Shown here piece after piece: positions 24,152-25,609 of a stretch of DNA of 25,609 bases; positions within the stretch are counted from its first letter, which is position 1; the number at the start of each line of letters is the position of its first letter. A program made the position numbers and the translations under genes. This DNA comes from an uncultured Porphyromonadaceae bacterium (GTDB taxonomy: Bacteria > Bacteroidota > Bacteroidia > Bacteroidales > Muribaculaceae). The notes under the pieces were generated by a model that did not search any database, had not been told where the DNA came from, and saw nothing but the letters and a program-made list of their open reading frames with translations. Location: contig URLF01000038.1 in assembly GCA_900548705.1 (NCBI GenBank), forward strand, positions 1 through 25,609, written 5' to 3'.

Positions 24152-25609
24152 TCAATGGCTTACGCGTTCTTCGCGGGCCATTTTCCGGTAAACGGACGGA
24201 GACAATCCGGTATGTTTCCGGAATGCTTCGGTAAATGTGGTCTGAGACTTGAATCCCACGCTTTCCCCTATGAATTTGATTTTATAAGAGTCATAATCGG
24301 AGTCAGCCAGCCTCTCACAGGCGAGCTTCACACGGTAGTCGTTTATGTAAGTGTTGAAATTCCGGTTGAATTCCTCATTGATGGTCTGCGATACATACTT
24401 TGAGTTTGACCCAACGATTTTAGCCAATCGTTCGAGGGAGAATTCCGGATTACACAACTCCTCACTGTCATTTTCCATCACGGCGGTAATCGCTTCGGCA
24501 AGCTTGTTGCGATGAATATCCCGCAGATTGCTGGTCTTGTATTTGGTCGGTTCTTCTGCAGACGGCGACTCCATCTCAGAAGTCCGCTTACACTCAATTA
24601 CCATTGCATTCAGGCGTGAGATTTCAGCGTCGCGCTCTTCGATAAGGCGCATCGCTTCCTTATAACGCCTATCCATCATTTCCCGCCCATTGGCGTTGGC
24701 CCGCGATATTTCATACAGGCTCCGATAACTGCGGGTAATGCGTCGTTTCTGGGAATAAAACAACAGCAGCAGTCCAAGCAACACGCATAATCCGACAATC
24801 ACGCTAATCAAAACAATGCGTTGGTTCTTTATTATCGATTCCTTGCGCTCTTTTTCCTGATACAAGGAGCTTATTTCCTCAGCGGTCTTGGCCGCCTTGT
24901 ACTGAAACAACACATTCTTGACCGCGTTGAATTCACGGTCGTCCATAATGGAGTCGCGGATATCGAAATAGCGTTCGCGATATTGCCTGGCTTTCTGCTG
25001 GTTGCCTTTGCGGGAATAATATTCCGACAACCCTTCATATACGGAGGGAAACATTCTTTCAAGCCCGTTGCGTTCGGCCGTCTCCCGGCAACGCTGCATA
25101 TAGATTAGGGCGGAATCAGGTTGCCCCATCTCCTGATAGACGGTGTATAGCTCCTGATAGGCCGAACCTTCATAGCGTGGCTCTATTCCTGTCCGTGACG
25201 CATAAACCGCCATCTCGTGGAATTTTCGCGCAGCTTCCGCATACTGTTTTTTGCTTTTGAGCAACAGGCCGTCAAGCAACCCGTCAAGAAATATCTCCTC
25301 TGTCGTGACAGGTGGATAACGTTTTCGGGCGATTGTCCGATATTTCTCCGCCTCGGCAGATTTACCGGTATAGGTAATCATGCCTGACAGATTGGCAAGC
25401 AGTTTTTTCTCGACATCCGGGTCGGGATGTGATTCGCATATCTGCAACCCCTTTTCGTAATAATCTATGCCGGTCTCGTAGTCATTGAGGCAGCAATACA
25501 CGTTGCCGATGTTCTTGTAGATTGTCGCAGCCATTGGCTGAGTGGGCGCGTTCTCGCTGATCATCAATGCCTGTATGTAATTTTCGAGAGCGCCTGCATA
25601 GTCACACCT
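24152..25609 (-). CDS. TPR-transmembrane-AraC hybrid regulator (5' end outside window)
   Basis: The minus-strand frame is open to the window edge. The TTG at 25567 is internal, since residues before it (C-D-Y-A-G-A-L-E-N-Y-I-Q-A) continue a tetratricopeptide repeat. The visible ~485 residues comprise several TPR units (e.g. Y-K-N-I-G-N-V-Y…Y-E-T-G-I-D-Y-Y-E-K-G-L), one transmembrane helix (I-V-L-I-S-V-I-V-G-L-C-V-L-L-G-L-L-L-L-F), a short coiled segment and a C-terminal AraC double helix-turn-helix (N-P-E-F-S-L-E-R-L-A then F-K-S-Q-T-T-F-T-E-A-F-R-K). In Bacteroidota such proteins span the inner membrane with the TPR outside and the DNA-binding part inside. The signal and target genes are unknown. 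The GEVED gene is its downstream neighbour on the same strand. Confidence 0.85.
   Translation of the reverse strand, partial: RCDYAGALENYIQALMISENAPTQPMAATIYKNIGNVYCCLNDYETGIDYYEKGLQICESHPDPDVEKKLLANLSGMITYTGKSAEAEKYRTIARKRYPPVTTEEIFLDGLLDGLLLKSKKQYAEAARKFHEMAVYASRTGIEPRYEGSAYQELYTVYQEMGQPDSALIYMQRCRETAERNGLERMFPSVYEGLSEYYSRKGNQQKARQYRERYFDIRDSIMDDREFNAVKNVLFQYKAAKTAEEISSLYQEKERKESIIKNQRIVLISVIVGLCVLLGLLLLFYSQKRRITRSYRSLYEISRANANGREMMDRRYKEAMRLIEERDAEISRLNAMVIECKRTSEMESPSAEEPTKYKTSNLRDIHRNKLAEAITAVMENDSEELCNPEFSLERLAKIVGSNSKYVSQTINEEFNRNFNTYINDYRVKLACERLADSDYDSYKIKFIGESVGFKSQTTFTEAFRKHTGLSPSVYRKMAREERVSH

Noticed and set aside
1..25609. CRISPR array, tRNA or rRNA genes
   Set aside because: No regularly spaced direct repeats, rRNA-like stretches or tRNA cloverleaf other than tmRNA were seen.

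Overview
The window looks like the chromosome of a gut-type Bacteroidota, most likely a Bacteroidales member close to Muribaculaceae. The evidence is the recurring Bacteroidota -7 promoter box (TAnnTTTG) before several genes, a tmRNA encoding the tag GENNYALAA, type-IX-secretion-like C-terminal tails on two exported proteins, a C10 (streptopain-type) protease, a two-ORF Bacteroidota-type IS, and a TPP-riboswitch-controlled outer-membrane receptor plus PnuT pair. The family assignment is inferred from protein style, not from a marker gene.

Layout. 1-2030 (+): end of one alpha/beta hydrolase, a second hydrolase with a Cys nucleophile, and a flavodoxin lipoprotein, closed by a very long hairpin. 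2300-4336 (+): a secreted C10 cysteine protease. 4644-5382 (-): two translationally coupled SnoaL/NTF2-like paralogues, divergent from an HxlR-type regulator (5530-5889, +). A 16-bp-arm palindrome sits between the two promoters. 5948-7369: an IS element with 25-bp perfect terminal inverted repeats and a frameshifted transposase. 7488-7884 (-): tmRNA (ssrA) with its own promoter and terminator. 7979-10961 (-): thiamine uptake operon consisting of a TPP riboswitch, a TonB-dependent receptor and a PnuT permease.

11026-16661 (-): an exporter operon of TolC-like outer-membrane protein, HlyD-type adaptor, two ABC-2-type permeases and a DUF3943 protein, divergent from an AraC-family regulator (16831-17712, +). 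No ATPase gene is present in this operon. 17810-21221 (+): cardiolipin synthase followed by RecQ helicase, ending at a bidirectional hairpin terminator. 21296-23986 (-): a large secreted GEVED-domain protein with a sorting tail. 24152-25609 (-): a TPR/transmembrane/AraC-type sensor-regulator whose 5' part lies outside the window.

How it works together. Three modules are self-contained: the HxlR-SnoaL pair (probably an inducible stress or small-molecule response), thiamine uptake switched off by TPP, and a regulated efflux complex spanning both membranes. The features most worth a second look are the HxlR palindrome overlapping both promoter -33 regions, the exporter without an ATPase gene, the +1 frame relation in the transposase, and the closeness of the tmRNA promoter to the riboswitch operon without a visible terminator between them.
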